A stretch of 5,268 nt of DNA. Source: an uncultured Peptococcaceae bacterium (GTDB lineage Bacteria > Bacillota > Dehalobacteriia > UBA7702). Below are positions 1 to 5,268 of this stretch, in pieces. The translations under genes were made by a program, and so were the position numbers. The notes under the pieces are model-generated. The model was not told the DNA's origin. It searched no databases and worked only from the letters and a program-made list of their open reading frames with translations. Positions within the stretch are counted from its first letter, which is position 1, and each line of letters opens with the position of its first letter. The stretch lies in assembly GCA_937919295.1 (NCBI GenBank), contig CALFRX010000135.1:1-5268 (forward strand). The letters are read 5' to 3'.

Positions 1-567
1 GAGGCCAAGGAGGCGCTGATGATCAGTGACGGTATGGGCAGCGGGCCGAAAGCGCGAAAAGAATCGGAATTGACCATATCTCTTGTCAAAGAGGTGTTGG
101 AGTGTGGTTTCGATCGTGATTTCGCCGCCGGTCTCGTCAGCTATCTGTTGTTGATGGATCGGGAGGGCGATATCTACGCCACCATCGACCTCTGCTTTTT
201 GGACCTTTTCCGACGAGAGGCGGAATTTGTGAAGCTGGGCGCCGGTGCCTCCTATCTCTGTACACCGGGGAAGGGGATGAAAGTGATTTACGGGCAGCCG
301 ATGATGATCGGCTTCGGAGGGGAAGCGCCCACCAAATCATTTAAGGAAGAAATTAGAAAGGGCGATATTATTATTTTAGCCAGCGATGGGATATGCGAAA
401 CCGCCGAAGGCAGAGAAGAGCCGGATTCCTGGCTTGTTTCCCTGATAGAAGAAAACTACGAGGAGGAACCGAAAGTCATCGGGGAGCGCATTGCCAGCCA
501 AGCGGTGAAGTTGGGCGGCGGCAAGATACGTGATGACATCACGGTTACTGTCGCCAAAGTCGTATAG
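1..567 (+). CDS. spoIIE: Stage II sporulation protein E, C-terminal PP2C phosphatase domain (5' partial)
   Basis: In Bacillus, SpoIIE is a membrane-bound PPM/PP2C serine phosphatase that dephosphorylates SpoIIAA in the forespore and so releases sigma-F. The frame is open from base 1 (EAKEALMISDGMGSG), so the ATG at 19 is internal and the 5' part, including the expected membrane segments and most of the central region, lies outside the window. Of the 188 visible residues, the motif SDGMGSG (9-15) and the later LASDGICE (about 126-133) and RDDITV (177-182) supply the metal-binding aspartates D10, D129 and D178/D179 typical of the family. Between them, the ATIDLCFLDLFRREAEFVKLGAGAS stretch matches the SpoIIE-type PP2C core in order and spacing. 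The protein ends a few residues after the DDITV motif, as family members do. The downstream neighbour tilS agrees with the Bacillus order spoIIE...tilS-hprT-ftsH. A RsbU/RsbP-like paralogue is possible but less likely in this context. Confidence 0.9.
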   Translation, partial: EAKEALMISDGMGSGPKARKESELTISLVKEVLECGFDRDFAAGLVSYLLLMDREGDIYATIDLCFLDLFRREAEFVKLGAGASYLCTPGKGMKVIYGQPMMIGFGGEAPTKSFKEEIRKGDIIILASDGICETAEGREEPDSWLVSLIEENYEEEPKVIGERIASQAVKLGGGKIRDDITVTVAKVV

Positions 568-570
568 TGT

Positions 571-708
571 ATGCTCTCAAAAAAGGCTGATCCGCATAGA
601 CAGCTAAAGGAACAGGACGGTTACCCATTAACCGTAGACGCGGTGTTTTTGGGTGTGAATGAAATAATGAAAAACCGAAGCAAAAAACGCGGTTTGAAAT
701 TCCTGTAG
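571..708 (+). CDS. Doubtful 45-residue small ORF after spoIIE
   Basis: An ATG three bases after the spoIIE stop opens a 45-codon frame in the same phase as spoIIE. It begins MLSKKADPHRQ and ends KKRGLKFL, with a basic C-terminus and no membrane segment or recognised motif. Its stop codon (706-708) lies at the loop of the inner terminator hairpin. I see no Shine-Dalgarno sequence before the ATG, so translation would need coupling to spoIIE or readthrough of its TAG. A frame this long can easily arise by chance in 193 bp. I list it because nothing else occupies the spacer, and I consider it more likely non-coding. Confidence 0.17.
   Translation: MLSKKADPHRQLKEQDGYPLTVDAVFLGVNEIMKNRSKKRGLKFL
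617..635 (+). repeat. Short perfect inverted repeat (7-bp stem)
   Basis: ACGGTTA (617-623) and TAACCGT (629-635) are perfect inverted copies around a 5-nt loop, CCCAT. It could fold as a small RNA hairpin at the 3' end of the spoIIE message or serve as a dyad binding site. No T-run follows directly (the first is at 646-650), so it is not a convincing terminator by itself. Confidence 0.4.
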
Positions 709-734
709 AATTTCCCCCGCGTTTTTTGCTTTTT
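678..734 (+). terminator. Strong intrinsic terminator after spoIIE, two stacked stems
   Basis: A 15-bp perfect outer stem pairs 678-692 (AAGCAAAAAACGCGG) with 717-731 (CCGCGTTTTTTGCTT). Inside it, after a small internal loop, a second perfect 7-bp stem pairs GAAATTC (696-702) with GAATTTC (708-714) around the loop CTGTA. A T-run, 730-734, ends the structure. This is a rho-independent terminator that should insulate spoIIE transcription from tilS. The lower stem is an A6/T6 tract, so the structure could also act on the - strand, but no gene is seen there. Confidence 0.88.
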
Positions 735-754
735 AGAACATTTTCGGATATAAT
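726..754 (+). promoter_or_regulatory. SigA-type promoter for tilS
   Basis: A perfect -10 box TATAAT (749-754) lies 17 bp downstream of a partial -35 box TTGCTT (726-731). The predicted transcription start, 6-8 nt after the -10 box, falls on or next to the tilS ATG at 761, leaving essentially no leader. The -35 element overlaps the 3' arm of the preceding terminator hairpin. The -10 match and the spacing are seen directly; promoter activity is inferred. Confidence 0.65.
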
Positions 755-760
755 AAAACT

Positions 761-2089
761 ATGGAACAAATCGTGAAAAAATTTATTGCCAAAAATCATA
801 TTTTGGACAATGTCCGCACCATTGTACTGGCCGTTTCCGGCGGCGCCGATTCCATGGCGCTGGCTCATTTGATGCTGTCCGTTTTTCCGGCTTACGGTTA
901 TAAAATTGCTCACCTCAATCATGGTCTCCGCGAAGAAGCTGATGCTGACGAAGCCTTGGTACGGTCTTTCGCGGCAGCCCACGGCGTTCCCTTTCGCCTG
1001 TGCCGCCGCGATATCGCCGCCCTTGCCAAAGAGCGGCGCCAGGGCCTTGAGGAGACCGGTCGTGAAGAACGGTACGGCTTTTTTCGCGGTTTGGGCGCGG
1101 ATCTGATTTTAACAGCCCATCATAAAAATGACGCGGCGGAAACAGTGCTGCTGCACCTGATCAGGGGCAGCGGTTTAATGGGCGTTGCCAGTATGGCTCC
1201 GCGGGAAGCAGATCTTGGCCGACCTTTCCTTTGCGTACCCAAAGAAGCCTTGGTGGCCTACTGCAAGGAACACGGCGTTGCTTTTGCCGAAGATCTGACC
1301 AACGCCGATACCACCTATACCCGTAATAAGGTGCGCCATGAATTGTTGCCGTTGATGGAAACGATTAATCCCGATGTTGTTGACGCCATCTACCGCTTTT
1401 CTGTCATTGCCGCCGGCGACGATAAGGTTTTAGACGATGCTGCCGCGAAATATCTCGATTTCTTTCTGGAATCCGAGGATTCAGATCTTATTCTTAAGCG
1501 GGAGGATCTCCTCGGTTTGGCCGAACCCATGGCCAGGCGGGTGCTCCGGGCTACGGTGGCCGAGGCGGGGGGTGCCGTCGATTATGAGCTGACTGAAAAA
1601 ATCCTCGCCCTGCAAGAGGGGAAAGCTCTGCCTTTGACCAAGGATCTTTGGGTGCGCCGAAAGGAAAACCGCTTCCTTTTCGGCACCGCAAAGGAACGCA
1701 GTATACCGCGTCTTTATGTAAAGCTGCCTCTTTGCGGCAGAATTGACATCGGCGAAATCGGGGTTACGGCGGAAATTCGACCCGGAGCAGGAGAACGCCA
1801 AGGCTCCCCCGCCGCTTTTGGCCTTTTCCCCGAGGCGCTTTTTCGGGAGCAGCCTCCGGTATTGCGCTATCGGCAAGCAGGCGATTGGGTGATGTTAAAG
1901 GACGGCAAATCAAAGAAGCTCAGCGATTATTTTATCGATGAGAAAATAGCCCCGTCCCAACGGGAAAAAACCTTGCTCCTCGCCGTAGGCGACCGCGTCC
2001 TTTGGGTTGTCGGCCGTCGCTTCTTCGCGGCGCCGGGGAAGCAGAATATTGTGATCAGGCTTCTTTTTGGGAATCATTCAAATAATTGA
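761..2089 (+). CDS. tilS: tRNA(Ile) lysidine synthetase TilS
   Basis: TilS attaches lysine to C34 of the CAU anticodon of tRNA(Ile2) using ATP, switching the tRNA from Met to Ile identity and AUG to AUA reading. It is a cytosolic, normally essential enzyme. The 442 residues are of usual length for the full three-part form. The PP-loop motif VSGGADS is at 25-31, AHLNHGLR at 50-57, EETGREERYGFF at 97-108, and the family signature AHHKNDAAETVLLHLIRGSG at 119-138. RPFL (154-157) and EDLTN...YTRNKVRHELLP (177-197) complete the catalytic domain. Residues about 215-300 form the middle substrate-binding domain. The C-terminal TilS domain shows RYRQAGD (369-375) and KKLSDYFIDEKI (385-396). The ATG at 761 gives the usual short run before the PP-loop, but has no Shine-Dalgarno sequence and sits where transcription is predicted to begin. 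hpt, often next to or fused with tilS, does not follow. Confidence 0.97.
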   Translation: MEQIVKKFIAKNHILDNVRTIVLAVSGGADSMALAHLMLSVFPAYGYKIAHLNHGLREEADADEALVRSFAAAHGVPFRLCRRDIAALAKERRQGLEETGREERYGFFRGLGADLILTAHHKNDAAETVLLHLIRGSGLMGVASMAPREADLGRPFLCVPKEALVAYCKEHGVAFAEDLTNADTTYTRNKVRHELLPLMETINPDVVDAIYRFSVIAAGDDKVLDDAAAKYLDFFLESEDSDLILKREDLLGLAEPMARRVLRATVAEAGGAVDYELTEKILALQEGKALPLTKDLWVRRKENRFLFGTAKERSIPRLYVKLPLCGRIDIGEIGVTAEIRPGAGERQGSPAAFGLFPEALFREQPPVLRYRQAGDWVMLKDGKSKKLSDYFIDEKIAPSQREKTLLLAVGDRVLWVVGRRFFAAPGKQNIVIRLLFGNHSNN

Positions 2090-2119
2090 TAAATATTCCT
2101 TTTAAGTCCTTGTCTTTTG

Positions 2120-2128
2120 TGTTATAAT
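2120..2128 (+). promoter_or_regulatory. Extended -10 promoter for ftsH
   Basis: TGTTATAAT contains a perfect TATAAT (2123-2128) preceded by the TG dinucleotide of an extended -10 element. At 17-18 bp upstream there is no good -35 box (only T/A-rich sequence near 2100), which is typical of extended -10 promoters. Transcription would start near 2135, giving a leader of about 34 nt before the TTG start. No CIRCE element or other operator is visible in the 79-bp spacer. No terminator is seen after tilS, so readthrough from the tilS promoter is also likely. Confidence 0.6.
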
Positions 2129-2156
2129 AAGTTCGTATATTTAGAGTTGTTTGCAT

Positions 2157-2163
2157 AAGGAGG
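2157..2163 (+). promoter_or_regulatory. Ribosome binding site that sets the ftsH start
   Basis: AAGGAGG is a full-consensus Shine-Dalgarno sequence 5 nt before the TTG at 2169. A TTG at 2151 is in the same frame but lies upstream of this site and would encode it as protein, so 2169 is the start to use. The strong site probably offsets the weak TTG codon. Confidence 0.85.
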
Positions 2164-2168
2164 AAGCC

Positions 2169-4190
2169 TTGAAGAAATACATTAAGAATATTATGGTTTA
2201 TCTTCTTATTGTGCTGGCCGTTATTACAGCGGTACAGTTCATGTCGAAGGAAAACCAGAATGTTACCGAAATGACCTCTTCCGAGTTCATGAGTAAAGCA
2301 GACACCGGCCTTTTTAAGGAAGTGGTCATCACCGCAGCCGACAATGCTTGGAGCGTTACGGCTACGGATAAAGACGGTAACGCATATAAAGTGACGATTC
2401 CGCCGGATAATGAGATCATCACCGCGTTGGAAGGCGCCGGGACTTCCGTGTCTTTTACGGAAAAAGCCGGGGATCCCTGGTGGCAGAGTATGCTGATCAT
2501 GTTGATTCCCATGATCATTATTTTAGGTGTATTCATCTTTATGATGAATCAGAGCCAGGGCGGCGGTTCCAAAGTGATGCAGTTTGGCAAAAGCAAAGCC
2601 AGAATGCAAGCGCCCGGCGACAAGAAGGTAACATTTAGAGACGTTGCAGGCGTTGATGAAGTGGAAGAAGAACTTGCGGAAATCGTCGATTTTCTGAAGG
2701 ACGGCCGCAAATACAACGCTTTGGGAGCCAAGATTCCCAAAGGCGTTCTGCTTTTCGGTTACCCCGGTACCGGGAAAACCCTTTTGGCGAAGGCTGTTGC
2801 CGGTGAAGCCGGCGTACCCTTTTTCAGCATCAGCGGTTCCGATTTTGTGGAAATGTTCGTCGGTGTCGGCGCTTCCCGCGTCCGTGACCTGTTTGAACAG
2901 GCCAAGAAGAATTCTCCCTGCATCGTATTTATCGATGAAATCGATGCCGTGGGCCGTCAGCGCGGCGCCGGTGTTGGCGGCGGTCACGATGAAAGAGAGC
3001 AGACCTTAAATCAGCTTCTTGTGGAAATGGATGGTTTCGCGGAGAATTCCGGTATCATCGTCATCGCGGCGACCAACCGTCCCGATATCTTAGACCCGGC
3101 GTTGTTGCGTCCGGGCCGCTTCGACCGGCAGATCAGTGTCGGTATGCCCGACGTCAGAGGCAGAGAAGAAATTTTGAGAGTTCGCTCCAAAGGGAAACCT
3201 TTGGGCAGCGATATCAATCTTGCTGTTATCGCCCGACGCACACCCGGTTTCTCCGGGGCGGATCTGGCGAATCTCGTCAATGAGGCGGCGCTGCTCGCCG
3301 CCCGCCGCAGTAAAACCGAGATCAATATGGCGGAGATGGAAGACGCCAGCGAGCGGGTGATCGCCGGTCCAGAAAAGAAAAGTAAGGTCGTTTCTCCCGC
3401 CGAGAAAAAACTCGTATCTTATCATGAAGCGGGTCACGCTGTGGCAGCGTTCTATTGTCCCACCGCAGACCCCGTCCATAAGATCTCCATCATTCCCAGA
3501 GGACGCGCCGGCGGTTATACCCTAATGCTACCAGAGGAAGACAGAAACTTTGTCACGAAAAGCCACATGGAAGAGGAAATCGTCGTTTTCCTCGGCGGTC
3601 GCATCGCCGAAGAACTAATTCTGAAAGACGTCAGTACCGGCGCTCAAAACGATTTGGAACGGGCTACGGAGATCGTGCGCAAGATGATCACAAGATACGG
3701 GATGTCCAAAGAAATCGGCTCACTGACCTTTGGTCACAATGAAGAACAGGTATTTCTCGGCAGAGAACTCGGTCATGACCGCGGTTTTTCCGAAGAAGTC
3801 GCCTCGGCCATTGATAAAGAAGCCCGTAAGATGATGGATACGGCATACAAGCGCTGTACGGAAATTTTAACGGAGCACGTGGATCGGCTCCATGCCATCG
3901 CCAAGCTGCTCTATGAAAAAGAAACAGTGGGTGCCAATGAATTTCTTGACGTGATGAACGGCAGAACGTTACCGGAGCCGGAAGGAAACGAAATTCCTGC
4001 CGAACTCGACATCGACGTGGCCAACGGCAAAAAGTCCTTTGAGGCTTTTGACGCCCAAAAGGAAATCATGGAGCAGACGGAAAAAGAAAACGCTGTCCTC
4101 GAAAATCCCGGAAAAACCGTGGAAACCGGCGGTGCGGAGGATTCCGATCATGGCGACAACTCAGACGAACAAAAAGAGCCAAAAGAATAA
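2169..4190 (+). CDS. ftsH: ATP-dependent zinc metalloprotease FtsH
   Basis: FtsH is a hexameric membrane AAA+ protease that degrades unassembled membrane proteins and some cytosolic regulators; in Bacillus it also affects sporulation. From the TTG start it has 673 residues, a normal length. Order: transmembrane helix 1 (about 8-25), an external domain (about 26-105), transmembrane helix 2 (about 107-126), a GGG-containing linker, then the AAA+ module. That module has Walker A GYPGTGKT (197-204), the pore motif FVGVGASRVRDLF (230-242, aromatic F230), Walker B IVFIDEID (252-259) and the second region of homology NRPDILDPALLRPGRFDR (303-320), with arginine fingers R314 and R317. The peptidase has HEAGH (419-423), with H419/H423 as zinc ligands and E420 catalytic; D495 in NDLERAT is the expected third ligand. 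The last 60 or so residues are an acidic, probably disordered tail. The second Walker A residue is Tyr where Pro is usual. The 3' end overlaps the next gene by 41 nt. Confidence 0.98.
   Translation: MKKYIKNIMVYLLIVLAVITAVQFMSKENQNVTEMTSSEFMSKADTGLFKEVVITAADNAWSVTATDKDGNAYKVTIPPDNEIITALEGAGTSVSFTEKAGDPWWQSMLIMLIPMIIILGVFIFMMNQSQGGGSKVMQFGKSKARMQAPGDKKVTFRDVAGVDEVEEELAEIVDFLKDGRKYNALGAKIPKGVLLFGYPGTGKTLLAKAVAGEAGVPFFSISGSDFVEMFVGVGASRVRDLFEQAKKNSPCIVFIDEIDAVGRQRGAGVGGGHDEREQTLNQLLVEMDGFAENSGIIVIAATNRPDILDPALLRPGRFDRQISVGMPDVRGREEILRVRSKGKPLGSDINLAVIARRTPGFSGADLANLVNEAALLAARRSKTEINMAEMEDASERVIAGPEKKSKVVSPAEKKLVSYHEAGHAVAAFYCPTADPVHKISIIPRGRAGGYTLMLPEEDRNFVTKSHMEEEIVVFLGGRIAEELILKDVSTGAQNDLERATEIVRKMITRYGMSKEIGSLTFGHNEEQVFLGRELGHDRGFSEEVASAIDKEARKMMDTAYKRCTEILTEHVDRLHAIAKLLYEKETVGANEFLDVMNGRTLPEPEGNEIPAELDIDVANGKKSFEAFDAQKEIMEQTEKENAVLENPGKTVETGGAEDSDHGDNSDEQKEPKE
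4136..4140 (+). promoter_or_regulatory. Ribosome binding site of the HD-domain gene, inside ftsH
   Basis: GGAGG lies 9 nt before the ATG at 4150 and is embedded in the ftsH acidic-tail codons. It supports the start at 4150 over the in-frame ATG at 4039, which lies deep in ftsH and has no comparable site. Ribosomes finishing ftsH would pass over this start, so translational coupling is likely. Confidence 0.75.
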
Positions 4191-4698
4191 GCTGACAAGA
4201 GTGGGGAGGCTTCTGCGTTCCCCGCAATACAAAGAATATATGGATCAGATCAGTCGTTTTGAGGAAACGCGCCGTTTTTGCCGTCATGACCGCAATCACT
4301 GCTGGGAAACGGCACGCACGGCCTACATTCTCTACTCGACGGGAGAGGTGTCCTGCGGGGAGTTTGAGGACTTTTCCCCAAAAGCCATCCAGGAAATGAT
4401 CTATGCCGCCGCCTTTCTCCACGATGTCGGGCGCTTCAAAGAATATGCAGACGAAGCCCTGGATCATAGTGTGGAAGGGGCGGTTTTGGCCCGCCCGCTC
4501 CTTTTTGAAGCGGGCTTTTCTGATGCGGAAAGTACGTTGATCTTAAAAGCCATTGCCCACCACCGTAAAAAGGACGGAGTGGGCTTTGATTTGTTGTTGT
4601 ATCGTGCCGACAAGGAAAGTCGTCCCTGTTACGACTGTCCTGTGCTGGCCGAATGTAAAAAGTTCTCACCGGAAAAACAGCCGGTGATCACAGTGTGA
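4150..4698 (+). CDS. HD-domain metal-dependent phosphohydrolase with cysteine-rich C-terminus
   Basis: The product is a 182-residue soluble protein of the HD superfamily, whose members use a metal held by His/Asp residues to hydrolyse phosphate esters, often of nucleotides. The candidate ligands are H50 (in RHDRNHCWETAR), the HD pair H91-D92 (AAAFLHDVGRFKEY) and D154 (YRADK); D105-H106 and H137-H138 are further likely active-site residues. The C-terminus has SRPCYDCPVLAECKKF, giving C160-x2-C163-x5-C169, and C44 lies just before the first His motif; these could bind Zn or an Fe-S cluster (inference). From memory, similar HD proteins with a RADK-x-SR-x-C motif occur beside fol genes in clostridia. 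There is no signal peptide or membrane segment; the first 20 residues are basic and polar. The gene overlaps ftsH by 41 nt and ends 11 nt before folP, so all three are probably cotranscribed. The substrate is unknown; a pterin phosphate is one possibility given folP. Confidence 0.85.
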   Translation: MATTQTNKKSQKNKLTRVGRLLRSPQYKEYMDQISRFEETRRFCRHDRNHCWETARTAYILYSTGEVSCGEFEDFSPKAIQEMIYAAAFLHDVGRFKEYADEALDHSVEGAVLARPLLFEAGFSDAESTLILKAIAHHRKKDGVGFDLLLYRADKESRPCYDCPVLAECKKFSPEKQPVITV

Positions 4699-4703
4699 GG
4701 TGG
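4698..4703 (+). promoter_or_regulatory. Ribosome binding site of folP
   Basis: AGGTGG begins on the last base of the upstream stop codon and lies 6 nt before the ATG at 4710. Another in-frame ATG at 4704 directly abuts this site with no spacing, so 4710 is the better start; the two differ by only two residues. Confidence 0.65.
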
Positions 4704-4709
4704 ATGATA

Positions 4710-5268
4710 ATGAGTAAATTTAACGTCCGGATCGTATCCTTCGACAATGCCATGGAAATTTACCGTTTCAACGAGCGATTTATCAAGCCTTCGGATTACG
4801 GCGCCAGGTATATGGCGGGAAAAGCAGGATATCTGAATATTTATGCAGATAATATCCGCGATCCCGGTGTCCAGGTTTTGAAGGAATCCCTGCTCTCTCT
4901 CGGCGGCGAGGTGGTGACCCACCACGATGTGCTGATTCATAAATCAAATCGCTCCGCCGTGTTGATGATGGCCCGGGAGGACCAGTTTAAGGTGCTGGTC
5001 AGAAGATTAAAAATGCAGGACTTCGGTTTACCGCGGCTGGCCGATGAGATCAAAGAGCTGCTTCGTTACGGCATGGAGGAAGCAGACCGGGTCATTGCCT
5101 ACGACGGTGGCGAGCTTGTTTTTGGTGAAAGAACTTTGGTGATGGGGATTTTAAATTGCACCCCGGATTCTTTTTCCGACGGCGGCAAATGGATGGATGT
5201 GGATGCTGCCGTGGAGCATGCTTTGGCCATGGCGGAAGACGGCGCCGATATCATCGACATCGGCGGGG
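4710..5268 (+). CDS. folP: Dihydropteroate synthase with N-terminal extension (3' partial)
   Basis: Dihydropteroate synthase condenses 6-hydroxymethyl-7,8-dihydropterin diphosphate with p-aminobenzoate to give 7,8-dihydropteroate in folate synthesis; it is the sulfonamide target. The frame runs off the window after 186 residues. The TIM-barrel core starts near residue 132 with YDGGELVFGERTLVMGILN, followed by the catalytic loop-1 signature TPDSFSDGG (151-159) and GADIIDIGG (178-186), the start of the pterin-binding GADIIDIGGEST motif. Cys150 replaces the usual Val in ILNVTPDSF. Canonical enzymes begin close to MGILN, so the first 130 or so residues are an extra domain: an alpha/beta-looking segment with GARYMAGKAGYLNIYADNI (31-49), SLGGEVVTHHDVL (63-75) and a hydrophobic strand AVLMMA (83-88), then FKVLVRRLKMQDFGLPRLADEI (93-114). 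I recall similar extended forms in anaerobic Firmicutes but know no function. The gene follows the HD gene by 11 nt and is probably cotranscribed. Total length is likely about 390-400 residues. Confidence 0.95.
   Translation, partial: MSKFNVRIVSFDNAMEIYRFNERFIKPSDYGARYMAGKAGYLNIYADNIRDPGVQVLKESLLSLGGEVVTHHDVLIHKSNRSAVLMMAREDQFKVLVRRLKMQDFGLPRLADEIKELLRYGMEEADRVIAYDGGELVFGERTLVMGILNCTPDSFSDGGKWMDVDAAVEHALAMAEDGADIIDIGG

Noticed and set aside
667..708. 13-residue leader peptide (MKNRSKKRGLKFL) within the terminator, as in attenuation
   Set aside because: It has no ribosome binding site and no run of regulatory codons, and the promoter for tilS lies downstream of the hairpin, so the terminator cannot attenuate tilS from that promoter.
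545..982. Minus-strand ORF of 145 codons across the spoIIE-tilS spacer
   Set aside because: It is antisense to the tilS 5' end and to the terminator, has no recognisable motif and no ribosome binding site; it is a shadow frame.
2110..2115. TTGTCT as the -35 box of the ftsH promoter
   Set aside because: Only 7 bp separate it from TATAAT at 2123, far too short; the extended -10 TG explains the promoter better.
2151..2168. ftsH start at TTG 2151
   Set aside because: It would place the AAGGAGG ribosome binding site inside the protein and has none of its own; TTG 2169 gives the usual MKKYxKNI-type start.
2523..2987. Minus-strand ORF opposite the ftsH AAA+ region
   Set aside because: It is fully antisense to highly conserved FtsH codons and has no motif of its own.
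4039..4149. N-terminal extension of the HD protein from an ATG at 4039
   Set aside because: It translates the ftsH tail in another frame, is highly basic with no family similarity, and lacks a ribosome binding site; GGAGG at 4136-4140 supports ATG 4150.
4629..4940. Minus-strand ORF opposite the HD-folP junction
   Set aside because: It lies opposite two well-supported genes and shows no domain; its openness reflects codon use on the other strand.

Overview
The window suggests a Bacillota (Firmicutes) chromosome. The gene order spoIIE - tilS - ftsH is the conserved block seen in Bacillus and many clostridia, the ribosome binding sites are strong AGGAGG-type, and the two promoters have perfect TATAAT boxes. 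A SpoIIE-type phosphatase implies a spore former or a lineage derived from one. An anaerobic clostridial or Negativicutes member would fit, but I cannot name a genus. All genes lie on the + strand.

Layout. 1-567: 3' end of spoIIE, carrying most of the PP2C phosphatase domain. 568-760: a 193-bp spacer with a doubtful 45-codon ORF, a small hairpin, a strong two-part intrinsic terminator and the tilS promoter. 761-2089: tilS, tRNA(Ile2) lysidine synthetase. 2090-2168: a 79-bp spacer with an extended -10 promoter. 2169-4190: ftsH, the membrane AAA+ zinc protease, starting at TTG. 4150-4698: an HD-domain metal-dependent hydrolase with a cysteine-rich tail, overlapping the end of ftsH by 41 nt. 4710-5268: the 5' part of folP, dihydropteroate synthase, with an N-terminal extension of about 130 residues, cut by the window edge.

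The terminator separates spoIIE from the rest. tilS has its own promoter, and ftsH has another with no visible terminator before it. ftsH, the HD gene and folP are packed so tightly (41-nt overlap, then an 11-nt gap) that they probably form one operon joining protein quality control to folate synthesis. The hpt gene that commonly sits between tilS and ftsH is absent.

Most of the window is conserved housekeeping sequence, and I see no clearly new system. The best leads are the HD hydrolase coupled to folP (a candidate for the poorly assigned dihydroneopterin triphosphate dephosphorylation step), the uncharacterised N-terminal domain of FolP, and a tilS message that looks leaderless.
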